NCBI GenBank assembly: GCA_003557125.1
Contig: PWPN01000075.1
Location: 1 to 7,336 of the forward strand
Reading direction: 5' to 3'
DNA: 7,336 bases
From: Phycisphaerae bacterium
GTDB lineage: Bacteria > Planctomycetota > Phycisphaerae > UBA1845 > PWPN01
The position numbers were made by a program, and so were the translations under genes. Below are positions 1-5,307 of the stretch, in pieces. The stretch's first letter is position 1, and each line of letters opens with the position of its first letter. A model generated the notes under the pieces. It was given only the letters and a program-made list of their open reading frames with translations, was not told where the DNA came from and made no database searches.

Positions 1-5
1 AATCG

Positions 6-37
6 GGAGGCTGGGGTGTTCGCTCACCCCAGCCTCC
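6..37 (+). terminator. Strong perfect hairpin, probable transcript end of an upstream gene
   Basis: GGAGGCTGGGGTG (6-18) pairs perfectly with CACCCCAGCCTCC (25-37), a 13-bp stem with a 6-nt loop (TTCGCT). No T-run follows on the plus strand, so it does not meet the full intrinsic-terminator pattern. It may be a 3'-end stabilising hairpin or a weak terminator of a gene lying left of the window. The stem is seen directly; its role is inferred. Confidence 0.5.
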
Positions 38-61
38 TGCACCCCTGTGCCTACCGCCGCC

Positions 62-94
62 AAAAGAGAAGGCCACCATGAAGAGGGCCTTCTC
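62..94 (-). terminator. Candidate intrinsic terminator on the minus strand
   Basis: GAGAAGGCC (66-74) pairs with GGCCTTCTC (86-94), a 9-bp stem with an 11-nt loop. Read on the minus strand the stem is followed directly by TTTT (complement of A62-A65). That is a short but real U-tract, so the hairpin fits a leftward transcript. No minus-strand gene was found that would end here, so either an unrecognised RNA ends here or the match is fortuitous. Confidence 0.35.
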
Positions 95-290
95 CGTCCG
101 TCACGCTGGTCATTCAAATGTAATGAACACGAGGGGTGCACACGTTATTCCGGAACGCAGGCCGTAGGCCTCGACGGTTCATTGCACAGATACCATTCCG
201 GTTATCCCTTGGAGGCTTTTTTCCTTCTCCTAGACGGCTTTCCGACAGGATTTCTGAAGCCCTTCTCTGCCGCAGCTAAGTCACAAAACT
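95..290. other. Gene-free stretch, nothing recognised
   Basis: No reading frame here looks coding: the open frames that cross it have erratic composition and no family resemblance. There is a T6 run at 217-222 preceded by only a weak possible stem (GCCTC 168-172 with GAGGC 212-216 across 39 nt). An 8-bp palindrome TTCCGGAA lies near 148-155 and a 5-bp stem flanks 115-121. I looked for tRNA, SRP RNA and tmRNA features and saw none. The base composition is less GC-rich than the flanking genes. Confidence 0.5.
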
Positions 291-292
291 CG

Positions 293-321
293 TTGACAGG
301 TCTGAAAACACTGCGTATAAA
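293..321 (+). promoter_or_regulatory. Sigma-70 promoter for mgtE
   Basis: TTGACA (293-298) matches the -35 consensus exactly. After a 17-nt spacer comes TATAAA (316-321), five of six matches to the -10 consensus. Transcription would start near 328, giving an mgtE leader of about 260 nt. This is the best promoter match in the window and is compatible with the housekeeping class of sigma factor encoded nearby. Confidence 0.75.
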
Positions 322-385
322 GAGGCAGTAAACGCTCTTGCTGGAAGAGAAGATCGCGTTTCGTGTCCTGTGAGGTGTTTCAGCG

Positions 386-511
386 ATGGACGACTGCGAC
401 AGCGGCCCTTTGACGGAACCTGAGCCATCGGGCGAGGAGCCCGACAGGCAACGCAGGTACCCGGCTGCGGCATGCGGACTGCGCCCCACGGCGGGAGGTG
501 TGATGGCCTGA
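386..511 (+). CDS. Candidate leader peptide upstream of mgtE, acidic and proline-rich
   Basis: This 41-codon frame starts at ATG 386 and stops at TGA 509-511, inside the mgtE leader. GAGGTG (372-377) upstream is a fair Shine-Dalgarno match, 8 nt before the ATG. The first 20 residues contain Asp, Glu or Pro at 12 positions, including EPEP at residues 11-14 and EEPD at 17-20. They are followed by RQRR (21-24). The rest (YPAAACGLRPT and so on) is not distinctive. The stop codon falls in the loop and 3' edge of a strong hairpin (490-521). The known comparison is MgtL of enterobacteria, whose alternating acidic and proline start destabilises ribosomes at low Mg2+ and so switches on mgtA. No homologue of this peptide is known to me. 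It could also be a chance ORF, since open frames are common in GC-rich DNA. The frame and composition are seen; the function is inferred. Confidence 0.42.
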   Translation: MDDCDSGPLTEPEPSGEEPDRQRRYPAAACGLRPTAGGVMA

Positions 512-587
512 CCTCCCCGCCTCCGGCGGCCTGATCGATCCGTCCGCTCCGCATGTGCGGCCAAGTCTTGGACGGAAAGGAAGGCGG
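419..587 (+). promoter_or_regulatory. Structured mgtE leader with possible SD-masking switch
   Basis: Three hairpins can be drawn. (a) CCTG 419-422 with CAGG 445-448, enclosing TCGGGC 428-433 with GCCCGA 439-444. (b) GGCGGGAGGT 490-499 with ACCTCCC/GCC 511-521, 10 bp with one bulged C518 and an 11-nt loop. (c) CCGTCC 540-545 with GGACGG 570-575, enclosing CCGC 549-552 with GCGG 557-560; this stem ends directly beside the mgtE Shine-Dalgarno region. CCGCCT (517-522) could instead pair with AGGCGG (582-587), which overlaps GGAAGG (579-584). That pairing would exclude hairpin (b). No U-tract follows any of these stems, so control of translation or of Rho access is more likely than intrinsic termination. 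No convincing M-box consensus was found. Confidence 0.45.
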
Positions 588-589
588 CC

Positions 590-1969
590 ATGAGCAACCC
601 GATCCTGACCCCCGAACTGCTTGAACTGCTCGACAGCGGCGATCGTGAGAACCTGAACGAAGTCGTCGAGGCTGTGCACCCGGCCGAGATCGCCGAATTT
701 GCAGCCGCACTTGACGATACCGATGTCTGGCGGCTTCTGGCAATGCTCGACCAGCGTCGGGCGGCAGAAATCTTTTCCCACTTTACTCTCGAACGACAGG
801 TCGAGCTGGCCAGTGGAGCGAACCGCCGGGCCATTGCCCGGATGCTCGAAGACCTGCCTCACGACGACCGCGCGGACCTCGTTCAGCAGCTCGAGCCGGC
901 AGTCACCGAGCAAATCCTTCCCCTTGTCGCAAAGGCGGAGCGGGAAGACATTCGCAAGCTCGCCAGTTACGAGGAGGGGACCGCGGGCGCGCTGATGAGC
1001 AGCGACTATGCGACGCTGCGCCCCGACCTGACGGTCGCTCAGGCGCTCGATCAGATCCGCTACCAGGCTCCCAACAAGGAGACGATCTACTACGTCTATG
1101 TCGTGGACGACGTGCATCGCCTGATCGGCTTTGTCTCACTTAAAGATCTTATTCTCGGAAAGCCGGCCGAGCTGGTCCGCGACATCATGCACGAGGACGT
1201 CATCAGCATCGAGGTGAACGCCGACCAGGAACCCGCCGCCCACCTCATCGAGAAATACGACTTGCTCGCCCTGCCGGTGGTCAATGGCGACCGTAAGCTC
1301 GTGGGCATCATCACGCACGACGACGCACTCGACGCGATCCGCCAGGAACAGCAGGAAGACGTCGAGAAGCTCATGGCCATCGGTGGTCGCCATGCGGCCG
1401 GCGAGTACCTGCGGGCCCCCGCGTGGACGCACTTCCGCAACCGCGTCGGCTGGGTCGTCATCCTGGCGATCCTCGGCCTGGTATCGGGCTTTATCGTGCA
1501 GAGCTTCGAGGATCTGCTGATGCAATTCGCCATCCTGGCAGCATTCATGCCGATGCTGGCGGATACAGGCGGCAACACGGGCAGCCAATCGGCTACGCTG
1601 GTCGTCCGGGGATTGGCCATGCGGGAGCTTCAGCCGCGCGACGTCGTGCGAATCCTCTCCAAAGAGCTGTTCGTGTCGGTGATGCTTGGGGTGGTGCTTG
1701 CTACCGTAGCTTTCGGACGCGTTGTCCTGATGGGAGGGGGAGCGACCCTTCCCGAGGAATTCACACTTGTACGAATCGCTACAGCTATCTCCATCGCGCT
1801 GGGGCTTCAGGTCGTCTCGGCAACGCTCATCGGAGCCCTGCTGCCGCTGGGTGCAGCCAAGATGAAATGGGATCCTGCCGTCGTGGCGAGCCCTGCGCTG
1901 ACGACCGTCGTCGACATCACCGGCCTGCTGATCTACTTTTTCACGGTCAAAACATTGCTCGGTCTGTAG
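590..1969 (+). CDS. mgtE: Magnesium transporter MgtE
   Basis: This is a Mg2+ channel/transporter of the inner membrane, 459 aa, a normal length for the family. The N-terminal helical domain spans about residues 15-130. Two CBS domains follow (about 135-195 and 200-258), with the typical wording EEGTAGALM (128-136) and ALPVVNGDRKLVGIITHDDAL (second CBS). The five-helix membrane domain runs from about 285 to the end. It holds the family signature PMLADTGGNTGSQS (321-334) and DPAVVASPALTTVVD (428-442). D442 matches the pore aspartate that defines ion selectivity in Thermus MgtE. The family works as a homodimer whose cytosolic domains close the pore when Mg2+ is plentiful. The start is set by AAAGGAAGG (576-584) before ATG 590. 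A near-consensus promoter at 293-321 and a long structured leader suggest control beyond the protein's own Mg2+ gating. CTGTAGCG is duplicated around the stop codon (1964-1971 and 1974-1981). The next gene is convergent. Confidence 0.97.
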   Translation: MSNPILTPELLELLDSGDRENLNEVVEAVHPAEIAEFAAALDDTDVWRLLAMLDQRRAAEIFSHFTLERQVELASGANRRAIARMLEDLPHDDRADLVQQLEPAVTEQILPLVAKAEREDIRKLASYEEGTAGALMSSDYATLRPDLTVAQALDQIRYQAPNKETIYYVYVVDDVHRLIGFVSLKDLILGKPAELVRDIMHEDVISIEVNADQEPAAHLIEKYDLLALPVVNGDRKLVGIITHDDALDAIRQEQQEDVEKLMAIGGRHAAGEYLRAPAWTHFRNRVGWVVILAILGLVSGFIVQSFEDLLMQFAILAAFMPMLADTGGNTGSQSATLVVRGLAMRELQPRDVVRILSKELFVSVMLGVVLATVAFGRVVLMGGGATLPEEFTLVRIATAISIALGLQVVSATLIGALLPLGAAKMKWDPAVVASPALTTVVDITGLLIYFFTVKTLLGL

Positions 1970-2059
1970 CGGCCTGTAGCGATTTTGCAGGGGATGGGCA
2001 CGATGATGGCAAGTAAGGAGACGCCATAAGCCTTGGAATACGTTCGGCCGGGAGGTGGG

Positions 2060-2082
2060 AGCCGCTGGATCGTGGAGCGGCT
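2060..2082. terminator. Hairpin between convergent genes, possible bidirectional transcript end
   Basis: AGCCGCT (2060-2066) pairs with AGCGGCT (2076-2082) around a 9-nt loop. It lies at the 3' junction of convergent mgtE and the sigma gene and overlaps the sigma stop codon (TAG on the minus strand, 2083-2081). Neither strand has a T-run after the stem, so the terminator call is tentative. The rest of the gap, 1970-2059, shows nothing else. Confidence 0.3.
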
Positions 2083-2986
2083 ACATCTCTTCGAGGGCTC
2101 CGCGCAGCTTTTGCAGGGCGTCGCGCTCGAGCTGACGGACGCGCTCGCGTGTCAGGCCGACCTTGACGCCGATCTCCTTGAGCGTCATCGGAGTTTCGTT
2201 GTTGAGCCCGTAGCGCAAAGTCAGGATCGTCGCTTCGCGCTCATCGATGCGCGACAGAAGCTTGCCGATGAGCTCGGCATCGGCATTGCTGAAGGCTGCC
2301 TCTTCCGGTGGCGGCGTCTTATCGTCGGCCAGCAGTTCACTGAGGCCGAACGAGCCGTCCGCGCTGCCGGACTGGGTCGGTGCGTTGAAGGCTTTGACCG
2401 CCCGGCGAATGATCCGCACCTTCCTCTCGCTGAGATTCATGTGCTCGGCCATCTCCTGGATCGTGGGCTGGCGGTTGAGTTGATGTTCCAGGGCAGCCTG
2501 CGCCCTTTTCCAGTCGCCGATCATGGCCACCATGTAGGCGGGGATATGCACGGGCTGAACGGTGTTGATGAGCGCGCGTTTGATGGCCTGCTTGATCCAC
2601 CAGGAGGCGTACGTGCTGAAACGGGTTTCCATGCCCGGGTCGTAGCCCTCGACGCCGCGCAGCAGGCCGATGTTGCCTTCTTCGATGAGGTCCGCCAGCG
2701 ACATCCCCCGGTTCAGGTAACTCTTGGCGATGTTCACCACGAGCCGCAGATTCGACAGGATCATGCGGTCGCGCGCATGGGCGGCCCTGGTCTCCGCTTC
2801 TTCCTTCTCGGCCAGGCTGATCTGGCCATCCCGGAACAGTACGTCGACCTGGGCAGCGTACTGAATAGCAGAGCCCAGCTCCTTTTCCTCTTGGGCAGTT
2901 AATAACGGAGCTTCGTCGATCTGCTTGAGATAGTGTTGGAGATCGTTCTGGACGGCGATGGCCCTATCCTCCTGCGCACATCGCAC
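2081..2986 (-). CDS. RNA polymerase sigma-70 factor, RpoD/SigA-like without region 1.1
   Basis: This protein directs RNA polymerase to promoters. Numbered from GTG 2986 (301 aa), region 1.2 is at about 14-43 (NDLQHYLKQIDEAPLLTAQE), region 2 at 74-140 (NLRLVVNIAKSY, DLIEEGNIGLL, FSTYASWWIKQAIKRAL), region 3 at 146-200 and region 4 at 248-299. Region 4.2 reads GLTRERVRQLERDALQKLR, the usual -35-binding helix. Region 1.1 and the large non-conserved insert of E. coli sigma70 are absent, so it could be the primary sigma of this lineage or a group 2 factor. In region 2.4 the position of E. coli T440 is Lys (K136), while Q437 is kept (Q133). The start is uncertain. GTG 2986 has AGGGGG 6 nt upstream; GTG 3037 has no ribosome site; ATC 2959 has a perfect AGGAGG 8 nt upstream and would begin just before region 1.2 (292 aa). 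It lies downstream of rpsA on the same strand, with a gap of about 156 nt to GTG 2986. Confidence 0.93.
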   Translation of the reverse strand: MRCAQEDRAIAVQNDLQHYLKQIDEAPLLTAQEEKELGSAIQYAAQVDVLFRDGQISLAEKEEAETRAAHARDRMILSNLRLVVNIAKSYLNRGMSLADLIEEGNIGLLRGVEGYDPGMETRFSTYASWWIKQAIKRALINTVQPVHIPAYMVAMIGDWKRAQAALEHQLNRQPTIQEMAEHMNLSERKVRIIRRAVKAFNAPTQSGSADGSFGLSELLADDKTPPPEEAAFSNADAELIGKLLSRIDEREATILTLRYGLNNETPMTLKEIGVKVGLTRERVRQLERDALQKLRGALEEM

Positions 2987-2992
2987 CACGAT

Positions 2993-3018
2993 CCCCCTGC
3001 ACGGCCCCGCCCCCTCCC
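2993..3018 (-). promoter_or_regulatory. Possible G-quadruplex tract at the sigma gene start
   Basis: On the minus strand this stretch has four G-runs: GGG, GGGGG, GGGG and GGGGG, separated by loops A, C and CCGTGCA. It fits the usual pattern of four runs of at least three G with loops of 1-7 nt. The last run is also the Shine-Dalgarno-like AGGGGG for GTG 2986. The sequence is seen directly; folding in RNA and any effect on translation are inferred. Confidence 0.35.
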
Positions 3019-3142
3019 AAACCTCGCGGGACCGCACAGGAGAAATCGCGAATCGTTTTTTATCGAACCTCCAAGCCCGCTATGAAGAACCGACGCTCTC
3101 GAGGGCACACAATGGATCCCTCTTGCGAACTTGTCGATACGA

Positions 3143-5101
3143 TTACTCTTTCGGCGCCGAATCGTCCTGCTCTTCCTGCTCTTCCTGCGGCTCGGCCCGC
3201 TGTTGCGTGTCAGTGGACGCGGCAGCTTCTTCTTCCTTGGTCTTATCCTGCGTAAGTTCCGGTTCGCCTGCGGCCTCGGCAGATGCTTCCGGGGCGGTTG
3301 CTTCGCCGGATTCTGCCCCTTCGGAGCCCTCGCTTGCCGGACGGAACGGGAACTGGCTGATCACGTCGGTGGACTCGGCGCCAGGCCCGTGCAAACCACC
3401 TCGCCGGATCTTCACGTCCCCGCCGGCTGTCGGAGCCTTGCCTTCCTCGGCCGCCCATTCGGCCCGTTTCTTACTGAGACCGATCTTGCGCTCCTGCGGA
3501 TCGACACGAAGAATTTTGACCTCGATCTCGGAGCCGACCTTGACCTCGTCATGCGGGTCTTCGACTTTGTGGTCAGCCAGCTCGCTGACGTGCAGCAATC
3601 CCTCGAGATCGGGCTCGAGCTCTACGAAGACACCGAAGTTGGTGATCTTGGTCACTTTGCCGCGCACGATCTGGCCGGGGATGTACGTCGTCGGGATCGC
3701 ATTGAGCCACGGATCCTCGGTCAGCTGCTTGGTGCCCAGCGCGACGCGCATCTTCTGCTGATCGACGCTCAGGACGACGCAACGGACGCTGTCGCCCTTC
3801 TTGATCAACTCCGACGGATGACTGATCTTCTTGGTCCAGCTCATGTCGGAGACGTGGAGAAGCCCGTCGATTCCCTCTTCGATCTCCACGAACGCCCCGT
3901 AGTTGGTCAGGTTCCGTACCGTTCCCTCGATGATCGTGTTGGGCGGATATTTCTCGGCGACCTGCGTCCAGGGGTTGGCCTCGACCTGCTTCATGCCAAG
4001 GCTGATCTCCTGCTTGTCCTTGTTGATCTCCAGGACGATGACAGCGACCTCGTCGCCGAGGCTGACGACCTCGGAGGGATGGTTGATCCGACGCGTCCAG
4101 CTCATCTCCGAGACGTGCACAAGCCCCTCGACGCCCGGCTCGAGCTTCACGAACGCGCCGTAATTGGTGATATTGACAACCTCGCCGGTGTGTTTGGAAC
4201 CAATGGGGTATCGATCCTGGATGGATTCCCAGGGGTTGGGCGTCAGCTGTTTGAGGCCCAGCGCGATCTTCTCTTTGTCGCGATCGACGTTGAGAATCTT
4301 GATCTCGACTTCCTGGTCGATCTTGAGCATGTCGGACGGATGGTTGATCCGCTCCCAGCTCATGTCCGTGATGTGCAGCAGGCCGTCGATCCCGCCGAGA
4401 TCCACGAACGCACCGAAGTCGGCAAGATTCTTGACGATCCCTTTACGCACGTCGCCGATCTGGATCTCGGAGAGAACCTTCTCTTTGGCTGCGTGTCGCT
4501 GCTCTTCAATGAATCGCCGTCGGCTGATGACGATATTGCGACGTTCCTTGTCGATTTTAAGAATGCTGGCCTGGATCTCTCGGCCGATGTATTCGCCTAT
4601 GTCGCCCGGACGACGGATATCCACTTGCGAGGCCGGCAAAAAGACGGGCACCCCGATGTCGACGAGCAGCCCGCCCTTGATCTTGCGCATGACCCGCCCT
4701 TTGACGGTGTCGCCCTCGTTTGCGGTTTCGGCGAGGCGCTGCCAGTTCAGAAGCCGATCCGCCTTGCGTTTGCTGATGACCACGAGTCCGCTGTCGGACT
4801 CGACGCTCTCCAGCCAGACATCGACTTCATCGCCGATGTCGATCGCTGATTTATCTTCCCACTCGCCCGACGAGACGATCCCTTCGCTTTTCAGGCCGAC
4901 GTCGACGATGACGTCGTCGCCAATCACGCTGACGACCCGGCCTTTCAGCAGGGTGCCCGCCTGAAAATTGGTGACCGTTTCATCGATCGCCGAGTTCAGC
5001 GCCTCCTCCATGTCGCCGCTGATAGCCAGCGCATCGTTGACCTCTTGTTCGAGGCTTCCCGCCTCTTCGTCCAGACTTTGAATCAGGTTGTAATCGACCA
5101 T
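3143..5101 (-). CDS. rpsA: 30S ribosomal protein S1, six S1 domains with acidic C-terminal tail
   Basis: S1 binds mRNA on the 30S subunit and helps initiation on structured or weak-SD messages. The protein has 652 aa, longer than E. coli S1 (557 aa). Six S1 (OB-fold) repeats are visible at about 48-112, 129-196, 214-284, 301-371, 386-457 and 473-545. Repeats 3-6 carry the RNA-binding wording, such as NLADFGAFVDLGGIDGLLHI, NYGAFVKLEPGVEGLVHVSE and NFGVFVELEPDLEGLLHVSE. Repeats 1 and 2 are more divergent, as expected for the ribosome-docking domains. An extra tail of about 100 residues (550-652) is rich in Glu, Ala, Ser and Gln and ends in EEQEEQDDSAPKE; it is low complexity and probably disordered. 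The start ATG 5101 has GAAGG (5112-5108) 6 nt upstream. A promoter candidate lies at 5271-5242. A 572-codon open frame on the opposite strand within this gene is a codon-composition shadow. Confidence 0.97.
   Translation of the reverse strand: MVDYNLIQSLDEEAGSLEQEVNDALAISGDMEEALNSAIDETVTNFQAGTLLKGRVVSVIGDDVIVDVGLKSEGIVSSGEWEDKSAIDIGDEVDVWLESVESDSGLVVISKRKADRLLNWQRLAETANEGDTVKGRVMRKIKGGLLVDIGVPVFLPASQVDIRRPGDIGEYIGREIQASILKIDKERRNIVISRRRFIEEQRHAAKEKVLSEIQIGDVRKGIVKNLADFGAFVDLGGIDGLLHITDMSWERINHPSDMLKIDQEVEIKILNVDRDKEKIALGLKQLTPNPWESIQDRYPIGSKHTGEVVNITNYGAFVKLEPGVEGLVHVSEMSWTRRINHPSEVVSLGDEVAVIVLEINKDKQEISLGMKQVEANPWTQVAEKYPPNTIIEGTVRNLTNYGAFVEIEEGIDGLLHVSDMSWTKKISHPSELIKKGDSVRCVVLSVDQQKMRVALGTKQLTEDPWLNAIPTTYIPGQIVRGKVTKITNFGVFVELEPDLEGLLHVSELADHKVEDPHDEVKVGSEIEVKILRVDPQERKIGLSKKRAEWAAEEGKAPTAGGDVKIRRGGLHGPGAESTDVISQFPFRPASEGSEGAESGEATAPEASAEAAGEPELTQDKTKEEEAAASTDTQQRAEPQEEQEEQDDSAPKE
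3165..3188 (-). repeat. In-frame 9-nt tandem repeat in the rpsA tail
   Basis: The unit TCCTGCTCT (plus strand) occurs at 3165-3173 and 3174-3182, followed by a partial copy TCCTGC at 3183-3188. It encodes part of the Glu/Gln stretch EPQEEQEEQDD of the S1 tail. Because the unit is three codons, slippage would change tail length without a frameshift. Confidence 0.6.
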
Positions 5102-5119
5102 TCGTAACCTTCGGCATGC

Positions 5120-5143
5120 AAAAGAAATGAAAAGAAAAAAGAA
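5120..5143 (-). promoter_or_regulatory. Pyrimidine tract in the rpsA leader, possible S1 autoregulatory site
   Basis: On the minus strand 23 of 24 bases are pyrimidines, 19 of them T, ending 7 nt before the GAAGG ribosome site of rpsA. Protein S1 prefers single-stranded U-rich RNA, and E. coli rpsA is autoregulated through its leader. The tract could be a translation enhancer or the site of feedback. It could also be read as a late U-tract, but no stable stem directly precedes it. Confidence 0.4.
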
Positions 5144-5200
5144 CCCTACGCCCGACTTTGAGGCCGTGCCCGTAGAGCATCTTCCTTCACGTCCGGCCCC

Positions 5201-5219
5201 GGCGCGAACCGTTCGCGCC
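5201..5219. repeat. GC-rich palindrome in the rpsA leader
   Basis: GGCGCGAAC (5201-5209) and GTTCGCGCC (5211-5219) are perfect inverted copies around a single C. As RNA it would give a 7-bp stem with a 5-nt loop (ACCGT). As DNA it is a 19-bp dyad that could bind a dimeric regulator. It lies just downstream of the candidate rpsA promoter, between it and the start codon. No T-run follows on either strand. Confidence 0.55.
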
Positions 5220-5241
5220 TGCTCCGGGAGCCAAGTTAGTT

Positions 5242-5271
5242 AGCATACCCGAATAACGCGCCCATTGCCAA
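5242..5271 (-). promoter_or_regulatory. Candidate sigma-70 promoter for rpsA
   Basis: On the minus strand TTGGCA (5271-5266; five of six) is followed after 18 nt by TATGCT (5247-5242; four of six). Transcription would begin near 5235 and give rpsA a leader of about 135 nt, containing the palindrome at 5201-5219 and the pyrimidine tract at 5120-5143. Confidence 0.5.
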
Positions 5272-5281
5272 GACAATGGGC
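5260..5281 (-). terminator. Hairpin after yjbQ, possible transcript end
   Basis: GCCCATTG (5260-5267) pairs with CAATGGGC (5274-5281), an 8-bp stem with a 6-nt loop, starting 26 nt past the yjbQ stop codon on the minus strand. The bases after it (GCGTTATT) are only mildly T-rich. The -35 box of the candidate rpsA promoter lies in its loop and descending arm, so the two signals overlap. Confidence 0.35.
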
Positions 5282-5307
5282 CGGTGCGTGCCCTCAGGGC
5301 AACGCTC

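Noticed and set aside
217..222. T6 run as part of a plus-strand intrinsic terminator
   Set aside because: The only stem that could precede it is 5 bp across a 39-nt loop.
47..331. 94-codon plus-strand frame before the mgtE promoter
   Set aside because: It runs through the minus-strand terminator hairpin and over the mgtE promoter, lacks a ribosome site and has no recognisable protein features.
328..589. M-box Mg2+ riboswitch
   Set aside because: Scattered similarities (for example near 410-470) did not add up to the conserved core by eye. A covariance search would be needed to overturn this.
202..1117. Minus-strand frames (210, 155 and 245 codons) over the mgtE leader and 5' end
   Set aside because: They overlap the well-supported mgtE domains or are low-complexity Ser/Arg-rich text typical of an out-of-frame reading, with no ribosome sites.
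2033..2902. 289-codon plus-strand frame opposite the sigma gene
   Set aside because: It is the complement of conserved sigma regions 2-4 and has no recognisable domain or ribosome site.
3038..3142. Promoter for the sigma gene between rpsA and the sigma ORF
   Set aside because: The best pair on the minus strand (TTCATA and GATAAA, 16 nt apart) matches only four of six bases in each box, so readthrough from rpsA is equally likely.
3131..4849. 572-codon open frame on the plus strand, antisense to rpsA
   Set aside because: It mirrors the rpsA codons, shows no family resemblance and is fully covered by the six S1 domains on the other strand. Long antisense frames are common in GC-rich genes.
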